NCBI GenBank assembly: GCA_024195265.1
Contig: JAJLRJ010000005.1
Span: forward strand, 30,887,036 to 30,951,035
Length of the DNA: 64,000 bases
Origin: Dendrophyllia cribrosa
Taxonomy: Eukaryota; Cnidaria; Anthozoa; Scleractinia; Dendrophylliidae
Direction of reading: 5' to 3'
Part shown: in pieces, positions 17,501 to 26,136 of the stretch
Layout: each line of letters starts with the position of its first letter
Numbering within the stretch: position 1 is the first letter of the stretch
Translations under genes and position numbers: made by a program
Notes under the pieces: generated by a model
Databases searched by the model: none
Seen by the model: the letters and a program-made list of their open reading frames with translations, nothing else
Told to the model about the DNA's origin: nothing

Positions 17501-18727
17501 TATCCCTACCGGTTACATACTGTATCCCTACTGGCTACATACTGTATCCCTACCGGTTACATACTGTATCCCTACCGGTTACATACTGTATCCCTACCGG
17601 TTGCATACTGTATCCCTACTGGTTACATTCTGTATCCCTACTGGTTACATACTGTATCTCTACCGGTTGCATACTGTATCCCTACCGGTTACATACTGTA
17701 TCCCTACCGGTTACATACTGTATCCCTACCGGTTACATACTGTATCCCTACCGGTTACATACTGTATCCCTACCGGTTACATACTGTATCCCTACCGGTT
17801 ACATACTGTATCCCTACTGGTTACATACTTTATCCCTACCGTTTTCTGAATGGTCACGATATTTAATGTCAGCATCATTGCACTTTTTAATTCAAGCCAG
17901 TTACATTCATATGGTAGTCACATGAAAGGACTCATATTTAAGTACCCCTGATCATGGCGCTTTTGATGTCATGATTGTCACCGATCTGAAACGTGTAACG
18001 GCTCCTTTTTAGTACAGTTGCTGTCAGCTTTCTGAATGGTCACGATATTCAATGTCAGCATCATTGTACTTTTAATTCATGCCAGTTACATTCATATGGT
18101 AGTCACATGAAAGGAATCCCCCTGATCATGGCGCTTTTGATGTCGTGATTGCCACCGATCTGAAACATGTAACGGCTCCTCTTTAGTACAGTTGCTGTCA
18201 GCAGATGTTTGATCTTCTCTCGCACAAAGAAACCATGGTAGAAAATATGAATGAATGGTATTTTGATATACTTCGTATAACAGTTTCGTTAGAAATTAAC
18301 ATTAAAAACTCTTTAATCTCACTTTGCCCAAATATTTCGGCATTACCCATGATACACCTGGATGGAGAGAAAGAGAGAGAGAAAAACTGCGAAGTGTTTG
18401 AGTAAACAACTGGAGGACTGCGATTAGGACTTAAACTATTGACCCTAATAGATTGACGCGGTTGAAAGCCAGAGCGTTGTTTGGACTCCTCGCATGAAAC
18501 AGTTTCATTTGGAACTAATGCGTCGCATATCTGCTAATCATCCCTCCATTATCCTTCACCATTACCGAAGGCCAGAATGGAAGTACGCCCCACAGTTTCT
18601 TTCGAAACTAATATCGCGCTGACCTAATAATCATCATTCCCTTCTTGTGTTGTAGATGTATTCGCTCAGCAGTCGGAGTGCTGGTTCCTCGGCCAAAGTG
18701 TTCCTGGTCAATGGTATACCCGGTTAA
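4566..18727 (+). CDS. Double C2-domain protein, N-myristoylation signature (spliced gene)
   Basis: Eight exons join at 4566-4784, 7297-7517, 11369-11606, 11821-11997, 14541-14617, 16297-16426, 17072-17203 and 18656-18727, all with GT-AG boundaries and matching phases, giving 421 residues. Residues 2-6 (GTGAS after Met) fit an N-myristoylation signal. C2A (about 97-226) has the aspartates expected to bind calcium in LVPRDLNGKSDPY and WDHDFFGEDD. C2B (about 227-354) reads KAGNTLRNTSDAF and LDKELVGSNSS, so several calcium ligands are replaced. The tail (355-421) is basic and helical, ending VFLVNGIPG. The architecture suggests a synaptotagmin- or Doc2-like membrane-binding protein anchored by a lipid instead of a transmembrane segment. 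I do not recognise the exact orthologue. No poly(A) signal could be assigned. Confidence 0.88.
5519..5587. repeat. Compound microsatellite (CTAT)n(CCAT)n
   Basis: About eight CTAT units run directly into about nine CCAT units. It is a tetranucleotide tract in intron 1 and is likely polymorphic in length. Confidence 0.95.
6697..6891. mobile_element. 195-bp MITE in intron 1
   Basis: The inverted ends TAACCCTTAAAGCCTCAGTA and the complement of TTACTACTAAGACTTTAAGG match over about 24 bp with few mismatches. There is no ORF inside. Confidence 0.6.
7297..7517 (+). CDS. C2-domain gene, coding exon 2 (first half of C2A)
   Basis: The acceptor is TTCTTTTTTCAG and the donor is GTAAGT. The exon encodes LDGTDIIKELYKRMDP and then the start of C2A (GDVQLSLKYN, LLLVKVIRARDLVPRD, GKSDPYVVLDLVPD). 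The two loop-1 aspartates needed for calcium are present. It ends in phase 2 after TT. Confidence 0.9.
8808..9343. mobile_element. 536-bp pogo/Tigger-like MITE with TA target duplication
   Basis: The ends are CAGTGGAACCTCGATTTAAC and the complement of ATCACGTTCCACTG, flanked on both sides by TA. Both ends carry tandem CTCGATATAACAAA-type sub-repeats, a known feature of Tigger/pogo termini. No transposase remains, only a short chance ORF through the repeats. Confidence 0.8.
9408..9570. repeat. 163-bp near-perfect hairpin (foldback element)
   Basis: Arms of about 78 bp (starting GTAATCACATGAT) surround a small GCTTCGGC centre. Both arms carry the blocks CGAGTGC, GGAATAAATGAGC and AAATTTTTCAAAGACTACAA. 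Such a perfect palindrome is probably a foldback MITE. Confidence 0.85.
9575..10555. mobile_element. 981-bp MITE with 26-bp terminal inverted repeats
   Basis: The left end starts TAATAATATACATGC, and the right end is its exact complement over 26 bp through to TTTCTG. Near the right end the interior has three successive TTTTTGCACTCAATTT-like repeats. No transposase ORF is present. Confidence 0.75.
10838..10992. mobile_element. 155-bp MITE
   Basis: Inverted ends CAATAGCCCTTTTCGCGG and the complement of CCACGAAAAGGGCTATTG match over 24 bp with one mismatch. The interior has a short (ATTC)n tract at about 10907-10923. Confidence 0.75.
11138..11161 (+). CDS. Candidate 24-nt microexon in the C2A domain
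   Basis: A strong acceptor (TTCTTTTCTCCTACGTGTGCAG) is followed by 24 nt and a GTAATT donor. Inserting it between exons 2 and 3 keeps the frame (phase 2 to phase 2) and adds eight residues (LHQRLISK) in the C2A loop after LVPDL. An alternative donor GTAAGT four bases earlier would give 20 nt and break the frame. If real it would be alternatively spliced, since skipping it also leaves an intact frame. No transcript evidence is available. Confidence 0.4.
   Translation, partial: TPPETYQ
11369..11606 (+). CDS. C2-domain gene, coding exon 3 (second half of C2A)
   Basis: The acceptor is TTTACCCTACAG and the donor is GTACTG. It encodes KGEGQKKTVHKAKTLNPVFNEIF, then the loop-3 calcium site WDHDFFGEDDFNGE and the last C2A strand ending WFILQLE. 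The T-x-NPVFNE-x-F core is typical of C2 domains. The exon enters in phase 2 and leaves in phase 0. Confidence 0.92.
11821..11997 (+). CDS. C2-domain gene, coding exon 4 (start of C2B)
   Basis: The acceptor is TTTTAATACTTTAG and the donor is GTTGGT. The 59 residues form the first strands of C2B (IKGELEISLEYEE, LIVTVHKAYNIK, TSDAFVKCAISG). The first loop-1 aspartate expected for calcium is absent, while the SDAFV aspartate remains. Phase is 0 at both ends. Confidence 0.85.
12347..12837. repeat. Possible MITE with TTAACCCA ends
   Basis: TTAACCCATTGAGTCC at the left faces the complement of CAGTGGGTTAA at the right, with partial similarity further in. The match is weak, and the assignment rests on resemblance to the other TTAACCC-ended elements in this window. 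It includes a poly(C) run of about 17. Confidence 0.35.
13606..13941. repeat. Inverted-repeat element bearing YY1-like motifs
   Basis: GCCGCCATTTTG (13606-13617) and CCGCCATCTTGGA (13618-13630) on the left face CCAAGATGGCGGCC (13928-13941) on the right. The arms match the AANATGGCGGC consensus bound by YY1. The interior has tandem CCTATATTCGG repeats near 13860-13882. It is probably a MITE. Confidence 0.45.
14541..14617 (+). CDS. C2-domain gene, coding exon 5
   Basis: The acceptor is TCATGTTTAG and the donor is GTACAG. It encodes VVSGSLNPEFEETFEFEVPREEFSS, the middle of C2B with the LNP-x-FEE-x-F core. It is 77 nt long, entering in phase 0 and leaving in phase 2. Confidence 0.88.
14735..14928. 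mobile_element. 194-bp MITE in intron 5
   Basis: The ends TAGAGTGATTTTA and its exact complement TAAAATCACTCTA are followed inward by a further partial match around a CCGTGAAAC block. There is no ORF. Confidence 0.65.
15206..15500 (-). mobile_element. 3' end of a non-LTR retrotransposon with (TTGA)n tail
   Basis: On the minus strand, 15403-15499 encodes YRGATLWNSLP followed by NLRQVKSLNRFKQLL. This is the C-terminal end of many LINE (L2/CR1-like) reverse-transcriptase proteins, YRGA-x-LWNSLP. A stop and an AT-rich 3' UTR follow, ending in AATAAAG and a (TTGA)n repeat at about 15208-15227. It is a severely 5'-truncated copy in intron 5 of the C2-domain gene. Confidence 0.75.
16297..16426 (+). 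CDS. C2-domain gene, coding exon 6 (end of C2B)
   Basis: The acceptor is TTACCTTGACAG and the donor is GTAAGT. It encodes AVLFHLLDKELVGSNSSLGQ and VHIQLKHLDL to YPLADL. The D-x-D calcium pair of loop 3 is replaced by D-K-E, so C2B probably does not bind calcium in the usual way. Confidence 0.88.
16783..17002. mobile_element. 220-bp MITE with AACCCTTAACTCCCA ends
   Basis: AACCCTTAACTCCCAAGAGT at the left faces the complement of CTCTGGGAGTTAAAGGGTTT at the right. The interior (AAATCCCAAATTTCATTTTG, AAAGTACTGCCGA) recurs on the opposite strand at 39839-40030 and 50430-50582, which confirms a dispersed family. Confidence 0.75.
17072..17203 (+). CDS. C2-domain gene, coding exon 7 (helical tail)
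   Basis: The acceptor is CCTTGTCTGGGTAG and the donor is GTAGGG. It encodes 44 residues (KNESYKRAEWAQ, EFREAMYAHALYRHPLF, GIETKGRK). The pattern suggests amphipathic helices after C2B. I recognise no named domain. Phase is 0 at both ends. Confidence 0.8.
17335..17841. repeat. 22-bp minisatellite, about 23 copies, in the last intron
   Basis: The unit is ATACTGTATCCCTACCGGTTAC, repeated head to tail with a few substitutions (C/T in ACCGGTT, A/G before CATACTG). Since 22 is not a multiple of 3 and no frame of the unit has a stop on this strand, all three forward frames stay open with a 22-residue period. This creates spurious ORFs of 144-179 residues. It lies between coding exons 7 and 8. Confidence 0.97.
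17843..18202. repeat. Tandem duplication of a unit of about 180 bp
   Basis: Two head-to-tail copies (17843-18028 and 18029-18202) both begin TTTCTGAATGGTCACGATAT and end TACAGTTGCTGTCAGC. They differ by small indels and substitutions. They directly abut the minisatellite, so the intron has undergone repeated local duplication. Confidence 0.9.
18656..18727 (+). CDS. C2-domain gene, terminal coding exon 8
   Basis: The acceptor is CTTCTTGTGTTGTAG. The frame continues in phase 0 as MYSLSSRSAGSSAKVFLVNG followed by IPG and TAA at 18725-18727. The Ser-rich segment could be phosphorylated. It is the best in-frame terminal exon visible, but a very short exon carries less evidence than the C2 exons. 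Confidence 0.65.
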   Translation: MYSLSSRSAGSSAKVFLVNGIPG

Positions 18728-19491
18728 TACACCGTACTCACAAAAAGACGCCGTTTTTTCTTTCACTTGCGAACTGTACATAGACAATTTTTAATCGGGC
18801 ATTGTCTGTCTTGTCTCTGGCCGTTTTTGGCCCGTTTTGATCCTGGTCTCTTGTTTGATGATGTCGCCGATGGCGCTTTAGAATCACACTCGCCCAGGCT
18901 TTACGCGTATAACGAAAGAATATAGAAGTCTAGGCACAAGCCGATTGTAATCTTTTCCCTCCCAGAATGAAGCCTGAAGTCATTTAAACTGGTTTAACGT
19001 GTGATTCTGTGGATAAAATCCTACCTTGTGTTCTTTCCAATGAAGTTGTTTGTTTTTCAGTAGTTTGGAAAATAATATTTGGATTTTGTTTGCCTAGTTT
19101 TAAACTTTGGCGCTATTCAGAATGAAAGGGTTAAGGCAGTGTAAATACATTATTTTTGTAAATAGTTATAAAGTACATGTACAATGTAGGTTTTTACGTG
19201 GAAACTCGGGTTCGTTCGCGAAGAAAAGCTTTTCTCTACGATTTTTTTATTTTCAGTCCACTGAGCAACATTATTGTTTTCAGAGATAGTACACGAAATC
19301 TTGGGAAAGCTGGGGCCTCTAAGGCCCTCGGACACTGACAACAAACATTTATGTTATGTGGCAACTTGTAGATAGAGAAGCATCCAAGCTAAGTGTTATG
19401 CATTACAATAACTATCATTGCAGTATTGTACGCATTATTTTACTGGTATAACGTGCACTCTGTTCGGCCGCATAGCTGTTCTAGATGAGGT
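18728..19491. other. 3' flank of the C2-domain gene
   Basis: This is presumed 3' UTR and downstream sequence. No unambiguous AATAAA close to the stop codon was seen, so the transcript end cannot be placed. No other gene is visible. Confidence 0.4.
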
Positions 19492-19844
19492 TACCGTAAA
19501 TACTCTATTAAGCCCCGCGGGGGGGGGGGGGGGGGGGGGGGGGGGCTTATTGACAATTTAGCGAAACACAAGCAGTTCACCACTCATTGATTACCTTAAT
19601 AATGATCATTTTTAGTACAACTACCGGTTATATTTTCCCCAAAGCTCGCGAGTACTGTGTATATGAATTTGTGCCCGGATTGGGACGGTACAGTTTTACA
19701 GTCAGCCGTTATATTTTTTATTGTCTGGGTTGTGAAGGAAAAAAAAAAGGGTGGGGGAAGGGCTTAATGAATTTCTTGCTCCAAAAAGGAGGCTTATTTT
19801 AGAGGGGGGGGGGGGGGTGGGGACTTAATAGAGGATTTACGGTA
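19492..19844. mobile_element. 353-bp TA-flanked MITE with poly(G)
   Basis: TACCGTAAATACTCTATTAA at the left faces the complement of TTAATAGAGGATTTACGGTA at the right. The outer TA is probably the target duplication. GC-rich sub-terminal stretches have expanded to a run of about 35 G at 19518-19546 and a shorter run at 19804-19822. The homopolymer lengths may be unreliable. Confidence 0.75.
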
Positions 19845-20827
19845 TATATAAAGTAACAGAAAAATAGCCGTATTGTGTTTAGATATCCTGATGCAAACAC
19901 TCGAGGAGTTTTGGGAGAATAAATAGTACTTAGATAAACCTCGTGACGTCTCTCTGTAGTACATGCCATCTTCAGCTATTTATTTTTATGTTTATTTAAT
20001 AGTTTATATTGGTTTTATTAAAATTTTGTATTTCGTAGTGCCTGTTGATTCTTGCGTAGAACTTTCAAACTTTCAGCCAAGTTCTCCTTGCTGTGAACCA
20101 TTGATTAGGCCATGGGGACATCTATCATAGTGCAATGCTGCATATGCTAGTTTTTCATTCTTCATGGACTATTGTTCACTTTAGCATTTTATAAAAAAAA
20201 AAAAACGGTTATGATGTAGTTAAAAAGTCGCAAAAGAACGACGAAAGTGCTAATTTTGGCCATCCGAGCCATGTGAAGGTCTAAACGTTTTGCAGATATC
20301 ATGGCAAAGGTAGTTTATTACGACTTTTCGACACCTGGAATTTATGACGTCATCTATGACAGCCGCGGTTACCGCCACCAGCAACAGAATCCCAGCTGGG
20401 CAGTTTTAAAAGAGCTATGTCATGGGAATTTTGACGTTTTCTGGCAAAACTTCCTCAAATTAAAACTAAGTAACTTTGTTGAACACCGGCAAAATGCTTA
20501 TAGAACATCAAGAGGAGTTATCAAGCAGCAATTTTTCGAAAAGAGAATAAAACATTCAGAGTTTTAGCGAGTTTTCCAAGACAGGGAGCGTTTTTTTCTT
20601 TCTGAAGTTGCAATCCATTTCCATCCTGGCCATCTGCAGCCTAAGACACTTATTTTTACTCTTAGAGCACTGCTAAAAGAATTTAAAACAAAACTTGACC
20701 ATTATTTTTGGTTTTTCAATGATATTAAGAAGCCTTTTCGACTTTTAAAAGTAACGCTAAAAATGGTGACATAGCCCATATAAGTCCCGCTTACACACAC
20801 CGCCTTCAAGCGGAGTAGTTGGCGACT
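19845..20827. other. Non-coding spacer
   Basis: AT-rich sequence with one 88-codon open frame at 20301-20567 that I do not recognise and do not call. No RNA gene or element boundary was seen. Confidence 0.4.
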
Positions 20828-20937
20828 TAGGCCCGGTTCAAATGTGCCGAATCTAATGCAAATGAGCGAAATCTATTGTTCTTGTTCATTTGCATTAGAT
20901 TCGGCGCATGTGAAGTTCGACGTCTGAACCGGGCCTA
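20828..20937. mobile_element. 110-bp foldback MITE
   Basis: Perfect 13-bp ends (TAGGCCCGGTTCA and its complement) and a further inner inverted match (CGAATCTAATGCAAATGA) make almost the whole element a hairpin. Confidence 0.8.
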
Positions 20938-21060
20938 CTGGGCCTAAGATTTTAGGTTCGACTGTAGATTTCCAATGGAGGTTTCGTCTTTGAAGTTCCA
21001 TGCTCGAGGCATAATGAATGCAGTTTGCTATTGCTTTTACCCCTGTTTTTGAAATAGATT

Positions 21061-21246
21061 ATATTATTCCTCGCGAAGCGAGGGCCGAAGGCCCGAGCGT
21101 AGCGAGGTTAATAAATTTGACGGCCGAAGGCCGCTCGGGTCTCGGGAGCTGAGCCGCGCCAAATCGAGCGAAAAATATATTTATATATATATTTATATAT
21201 ATATATACAATTATGTATACAATGTGCCCTCCCGGTTATTACCATA
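21061..21246. repeat. GC-rich short palindromes, AT dinucleotide tract and 34-bp direct repeat, copy 1
   Basis: CCTCGCGAAGCGAGG and GGGCCGAAGGCCC form adjacent small hairpins, followed by a TATATA tract at about 21175-21208. The 34-bp block at 21213-21246, starting ATGTATACAATGTGCCCTCC, is repeated exactly at 22780-22813. Confidence 0.6.
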
Positions 21247-22663
21247 ATGGATTTATGGCAACTCCTGAACTTGGGCACAGGATGTACGGTTACACATTGT
21301 TGGATTGCATTGTGGAGTCACAAGAGTGCTCAAACTGCAAGCAGTGAGCGAAGCAATATGCCAAAAGTGAACACCTTAGAGGCTCTCCACCCAATCCAGA
21401 GAGTGCTCAAACTGTATGAACAGTGAGCGTAATATACAATTTTATAATTCAACACATTGATAAACTGCCCAAATATGGTCAAAAAGTTATCGATATGCGT
21501 TATGTCTACATGACGTATAACCAGCGATGGCGGTAAATTTCGCATTTTGAAGGAAAGTGAAAATGACTGCTGCCTGCAATTTCGTGTTTTGGGGCGAAAA
21601 AGTGCGTGAACTATTAATTAAAAAAGGGAAAAGAAAGAAAAAAAGAGAAGAAAAGAAAAAAAAGGGAAAAAATATTGTTCACATGATTGGACAAAAAAAG
21701 GCGCGAAATTTTCGCGTTGTCGCGGTCGCAGTGTTGTTTCTTGGCGTAGCTGAATGAAAACTGGTTCAAAGTTTAACCGCTCGACAAGGAGTGAATGAAG
21801 GAGCACAATTTTCGTAAAATTCCTTTGGTAATCACCTCTGGAATATGGTATGGACTTGATGCTTCCTCAGAAAAGATTCTTATCTCGTCATTACGGCTGT
21901 AGCTGCTAAAAGTCAAGACGAGCAAGGTTGTAAACAACATTGATCGACTCAGCTTGTACTTCGATGTTTGAAAACTTGGTGCTGATGGAAGGGAATAAAA
22001 AGCCAAATCAACTACAGGTACGATGTTTTAACCGTTTCTTGTATCCTTTAATAGCTGTGAATTTTTGTAAGACATAAGCTTACTGTCCACGCTGCAGTTC
22101 TTTCCGACTTTTCGCCGCTATGTTTAGGTTCGTAGCCGTGTGTTTGTTCAATTTGTTTGATTCTGAATTGAACTTTTTAAGATACGAAACACTTGTAACT
22201 AAGACATTCTATGTCATTTTACTGTGTTTTAATTCTTGTAGTCACTACTCTGTCCCGTTCTTTGAGTAGACGAAAGCTCTTCGTAGAATTAAGCTTAACT
22301 CTCAACTGATTGTGTACGCTAAATTAATTTTTATAGCTTGGCAAAAGTTTCGGAATTCGCTGCGTGTTGTTTAAGAAATGGTGCGAGGTAAAATATTGTT
22401 GTTAGCCTTTTTACTTAATGAAAGGTTGCATATCTCAATGAATTTTTTCTCGAAACTGTGATTTGTTATCAATGTTTTGAATTATAAAACAGTTATAGTG
22501 TTGAAGCTTGCGCAATATTGACAAAGGCGCCACTTTCATTCATGATGTGTGATGTTGCAAGTTTCGCGCGGTAAAACATATGTAAGTTTTTTTCTAAATA
22601 AAAGGCTTGTCGGCGATATTTTTTCTTCAAACAGTGCTTTGTTATCAATGTGTTGAATTATAA

Positions 22664-22776
22664 AACTATTATAGCGCTCGAGCTTGCGTGATATCGCCTA
22701 ATTTTAGCCGACTCGGCCTACGGCCTCGTCGGCTAAGTATTAGGCGATATCACGCGCGCTTTCGCGCTATAATAGT
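22664..22776. mobile_element. 113-bp foldback element
   Basis: AACTATTATAGCGC at the left faces GCGCTATAATAGTT at the right, with an inner pair GTGATATCGCCTAAT and ATTAGGCGATATCAC around a CGGCCTACGGCC centre. It lies directly before the second copy of the 34-bp repeat. Confidence 0.75.
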
Positions 22777-22779
22777 TAA

Positions 22780-23145
22780 ATGTATACAATGTGCCCTCCC
22801 GGTTATTACCATATACTGAAGATGTCGTGCAGTTGCCTGGCAACAAAAATCGCGACCGCTGACAATGGCGCGCTCTTATGTTTATTCATGGCCGCGAATG
22901 GCGGCCGGGCTGTCTGTGAAAAAGTGTTTACTCTAGATCTCGGTGAAACACGACCAATTTCTGATGCAAATGAGAAAGAACAGCAAACACAACAACGCTG
23001 GATTCAACAAGTGGCTGGAAATCCTTTCCCGAGAAGATTAACCACCGAAACTCCGCTGGAGCGAGAACGGCGACTTGAAATTCAGCGCGATCGAGCAACG
23101 AAGAAACAACGACAGCATCGATTACAAAGACTTCGAACAGCCTAG
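22780..23145 (+). CDS. Unrecognised 121-residue open frame, Arg/Gln-rich C-terminus
   Basis: The frame begins inside the 34-bp repeat (so the first 11 residues are probably not native). It is hydrophobic and Cys-containing at first, then strongly charged: EKEQQTQQRWIQQ, then TPLERERRLEIQRDR and KKQRQHRLQRL. The TP-x-ERE-x-RL-x-x-x-R-x-R style resembles arginine-rich tracts found in some transposon proteins, but I cannot name a family. The composition differs from random AT-rich frames nearby. It may be a decayed transposon ORF; a host exon is less likely. Confidence 0.3.
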   Translation: MYTMCPPGYYHILKMSCSCLATKIATADNGALLCLFMAANGGRAVCEKVFTLDLGETRPISDANEKEQQTQQRWIQQVAGNPFPRRLTTETPLERERRLEIQRDRATKKQRQHRLQRLRTA

Positions 23146-25850
23146 GCACACCGTTTGAGTTGGTTCAAACGCCTTGACCAAATGCCTCCATTAGAATTCG
23201 GAACGAAACCGATCAGAAGAGGCGACACCCACTGGAAGTGTTCGACAAAATGATTCTGTTTATAGACGCAACGAGAGGCGGCAAGAATTACACGATCAGC
23301 TAAATACTCGTGACGAATATCTTTTATACGGTAGGGTAAAGCAAACACTTATTACATGAAAGGCTCAAAGAAGAAGAACGATTAAGAAATCTAGCTCAAA
23401 CCACCGCACTTTATTCCGCTCTTTAATGCTCTTCAATTGAAACAACCTACATTTAAAGGCAAGTTTAAGCTTAAACTTAAGTAAGTTTATACAACCCTCC
23501 ATAAATTATTCTTTAATCTACCTTTTGCAAAAAAAAAAAGATTTTAAGTAGCTAAACAACTGACAGGCAGATCATAAGAGGATATTTTTTCAATATAAAA
23601 AATTAGTACTCAAACACTGGAAACTATTGTCTTAGTACATGCTGTAAATTGGTGATTATTGATATTCTCGCTAAGGTCACTACGGAACTTTGATACTGTA
23701 TAAGATTGAATGACATGGAAAGGTGCAAGAAAACTGGTCTGATCTGATGGAAGCCAAAACTCTTTCAAGCACAGATATATAGTTCTACAAAATGTATCCA
23801 TGGTGTCAACATGTAATTTCTCTTTCAAATATGATCAAACTACAGATCACACAGGTGGAAATTATTTCACAAATATACAACATTTGCATAATGTAGCATT
23901 ATTTGTGAATGAGCAGTGAGCGAAATATACTTTGTATAAGCTATCTTGAGTTTACGGCATTCCTTGCAAACTACGTAAATAAGAAATAATATTCAAATGG
24001 TTTAGTAAGGAGAATTTCTGTCTACAATTTTGATTTTGTAAGAAAAAAACAATTTTCTGTTAGCAATCGTGACCAGCTAATGTGTAGCAACTGTATAGAT
24101 AAACACATGACACATCAACATTACTGCTTCACATTTATTATTGGAATGGTGATCAGTATCTCAAATCTCCTCACGATATCAGTGTACGAACAAGTACAAA
24201 GATTATGCAAATTGAGAACCTGATCGCCTTTAACATGAGTTGTCTGTGGAAATTGAATACAAATTCACTGTAGTTATATGACTATGTGAACTGTATTGAC
24301 ACCAGTAAGGAGAATGTACATCTACAAATTAACTTTCATTTTGACATTTTTAAAAGGGTTAAATTGACATGAAAGCCTAAGTCCTGGTCTTAACCTACGA
24401 ATTCTCCATCCTGGTCACTATACATTGCTTATGATATTTGAAGAGAATCTGTTGCTTCATCTTGAATATTCATGTGCAACTTTTGTAATCAATTTCGTAA
24501 TTCTCATGACCTATATCCAAAATATAGTTTTAACTTCTGCAATCTCAACCATTCAAGCAAATAGTAAATTGGGTTAGCAATTATTTGATACACAGTATAT
24601 AGAACAACAGCTACAGCAGTATGTAAAGGGAACAGGTTAATTTTGGGACATAGCACTCACAAGCTTCAAAAAGGAAATTTAATCAAGACAGCAGGAGTTA
24701 CCTGTATTCCTGATAAACAAACTTTCACCCACTCAAAATAAACAGAACACCACTGCATATTGTCCTCGACCCATGTCCACAACAATACTATACATCCACT
24801 TTCAGACCAATGGAAGGGCCCTAGGATGTTTTGATACCCAGTCCCATAGCAGTTACAGTGACCCACAGCTCAAAACCCAAAACTGACCAGTACCAGTTCC
24901 CATTCATTATAATTTAAGAAGACAGGGCACTAAGTACAAGTTAAATCGAAGCGACTGGGAACAAGAATGTCTCATTTTTAAATTTCAGGGCCATTGCCGG
25001 CATGCAACCCAACCTCTCCTCCAGTCAAATCAGAAATTCCATCTCTCCCACATCGCTAAAATTTTGCAGTGCATCCTCCCCCGAGCTTCGCGAGGTTCTG
25101 CGAGACACGTATTTCTAGTTCACTGTTCAATCCATATTCAGAGCTGGCTGGCAAAGTTGTTCACCAAATCAAGGGTTTTTTTTTTTGCTTTTTCTGGGCG
25201 GTTTTTGCTTAAAGTGCTACTACGACGACAATTTGTCTTTTCCTTTTCGACTTATTTTTTTTTTTTACTTCAACTCATTCAGTGGGTTCATAATTACACA
25301 AATCGCTATAATTTAGAACGATATAAGCTTACTGAGTCTGGAAATAGCTGGCTGAAAACTGTCGAAACCCCGTCCGCCATTACTCAGTTCGCAAAACTCA
25401 AGCCTGCAATTATTCTAAAAAACGGTCTCGTGTGAGAATCTTCTTTACATGTGAACAAAAACATCTTTGTAAAGCAGACCCTACAAACACTAAAATAAAA
25501 CATAGATACACTTTGGGTACATGTACGTGAAGATATTTGCACTAATAACGCTTAGCTTAACAGTGCATCGTCAGGTAAAAATTGAAATTTTCTTATGTTG
25601 CTCGTGATTTTACGGCACGCATTAAAATCACCTGCCGCGAGGAGACGCGAGGTTGTGATCGTTAGTGTACAAGCCGTAAAAAGATGAAAATTGACAATCA
25701 AGATCCTTTCTGGGATCTTTTCTGCTTGTTTGAAGACTTGTTTATATATTTAATGTTATGGACAGAGACTAGCGCAGTATTTTTATAGCTGAATCCTTTT
25801 GAAGAACTTTAAAACATAAATAGGGAGATAAAGCAGATACCATAGCATAT
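23146..25850. other. Non-coding stretch
   Basis: Low-complexity AT-rich DNA with short A or T runs and no convincing exon, RNA gene or element ends. ORFs here are short and do not show protein-like composition. Confidence 0.5.
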
Positions 25851-26136
25851 TTAAGGACGTTCGCGCTAATTGTTTATGCGTATCCTTTTTTTTTTTCTTT
25901 TTTTTTTATTTATTTATTTATACAAAACATTTACGTAACAAGCAGATTTAAAAGGTTACAATACAAAGGAATACATGACAAGATGTTACAACAATACACT
26001 ACACTAGACATTCCGAGACTGGGTTGGCATTGGCGATTTCAATTTTTGTTTATAGTCTGAAGCTGCACTAATCATTTAGTAACTCTATATAGTAGTTAAC
26101 AATATATTTTAAATTATATAATACTTATGTTTTATT

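Noticed and set aside
17335..17841. CRISPR-like regular spacing of a short repeat
   Set aside because: The copies are directly adjacent with no unique spacers, and the window is eukaryotic.
17327..17925. Three overlapping open frames of 144-179 codons with a TVSLPVTYCIPTGYILYPYR-like repeat peptide, as a repetitive protein
   Set aside because: All three forward frames give the same peptide because the 22-bp unit has no stop in any frame and shifts phase each copy. The array lies in an intron with no splice or start context, so it is a minisatellite.
20301..20567. 88-codon frame as a small gene
   Set aside because: There is no recognised domain, promoter or splice signal, and nearby sequence is repeat-like. 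It is consistent with a chance open frame.
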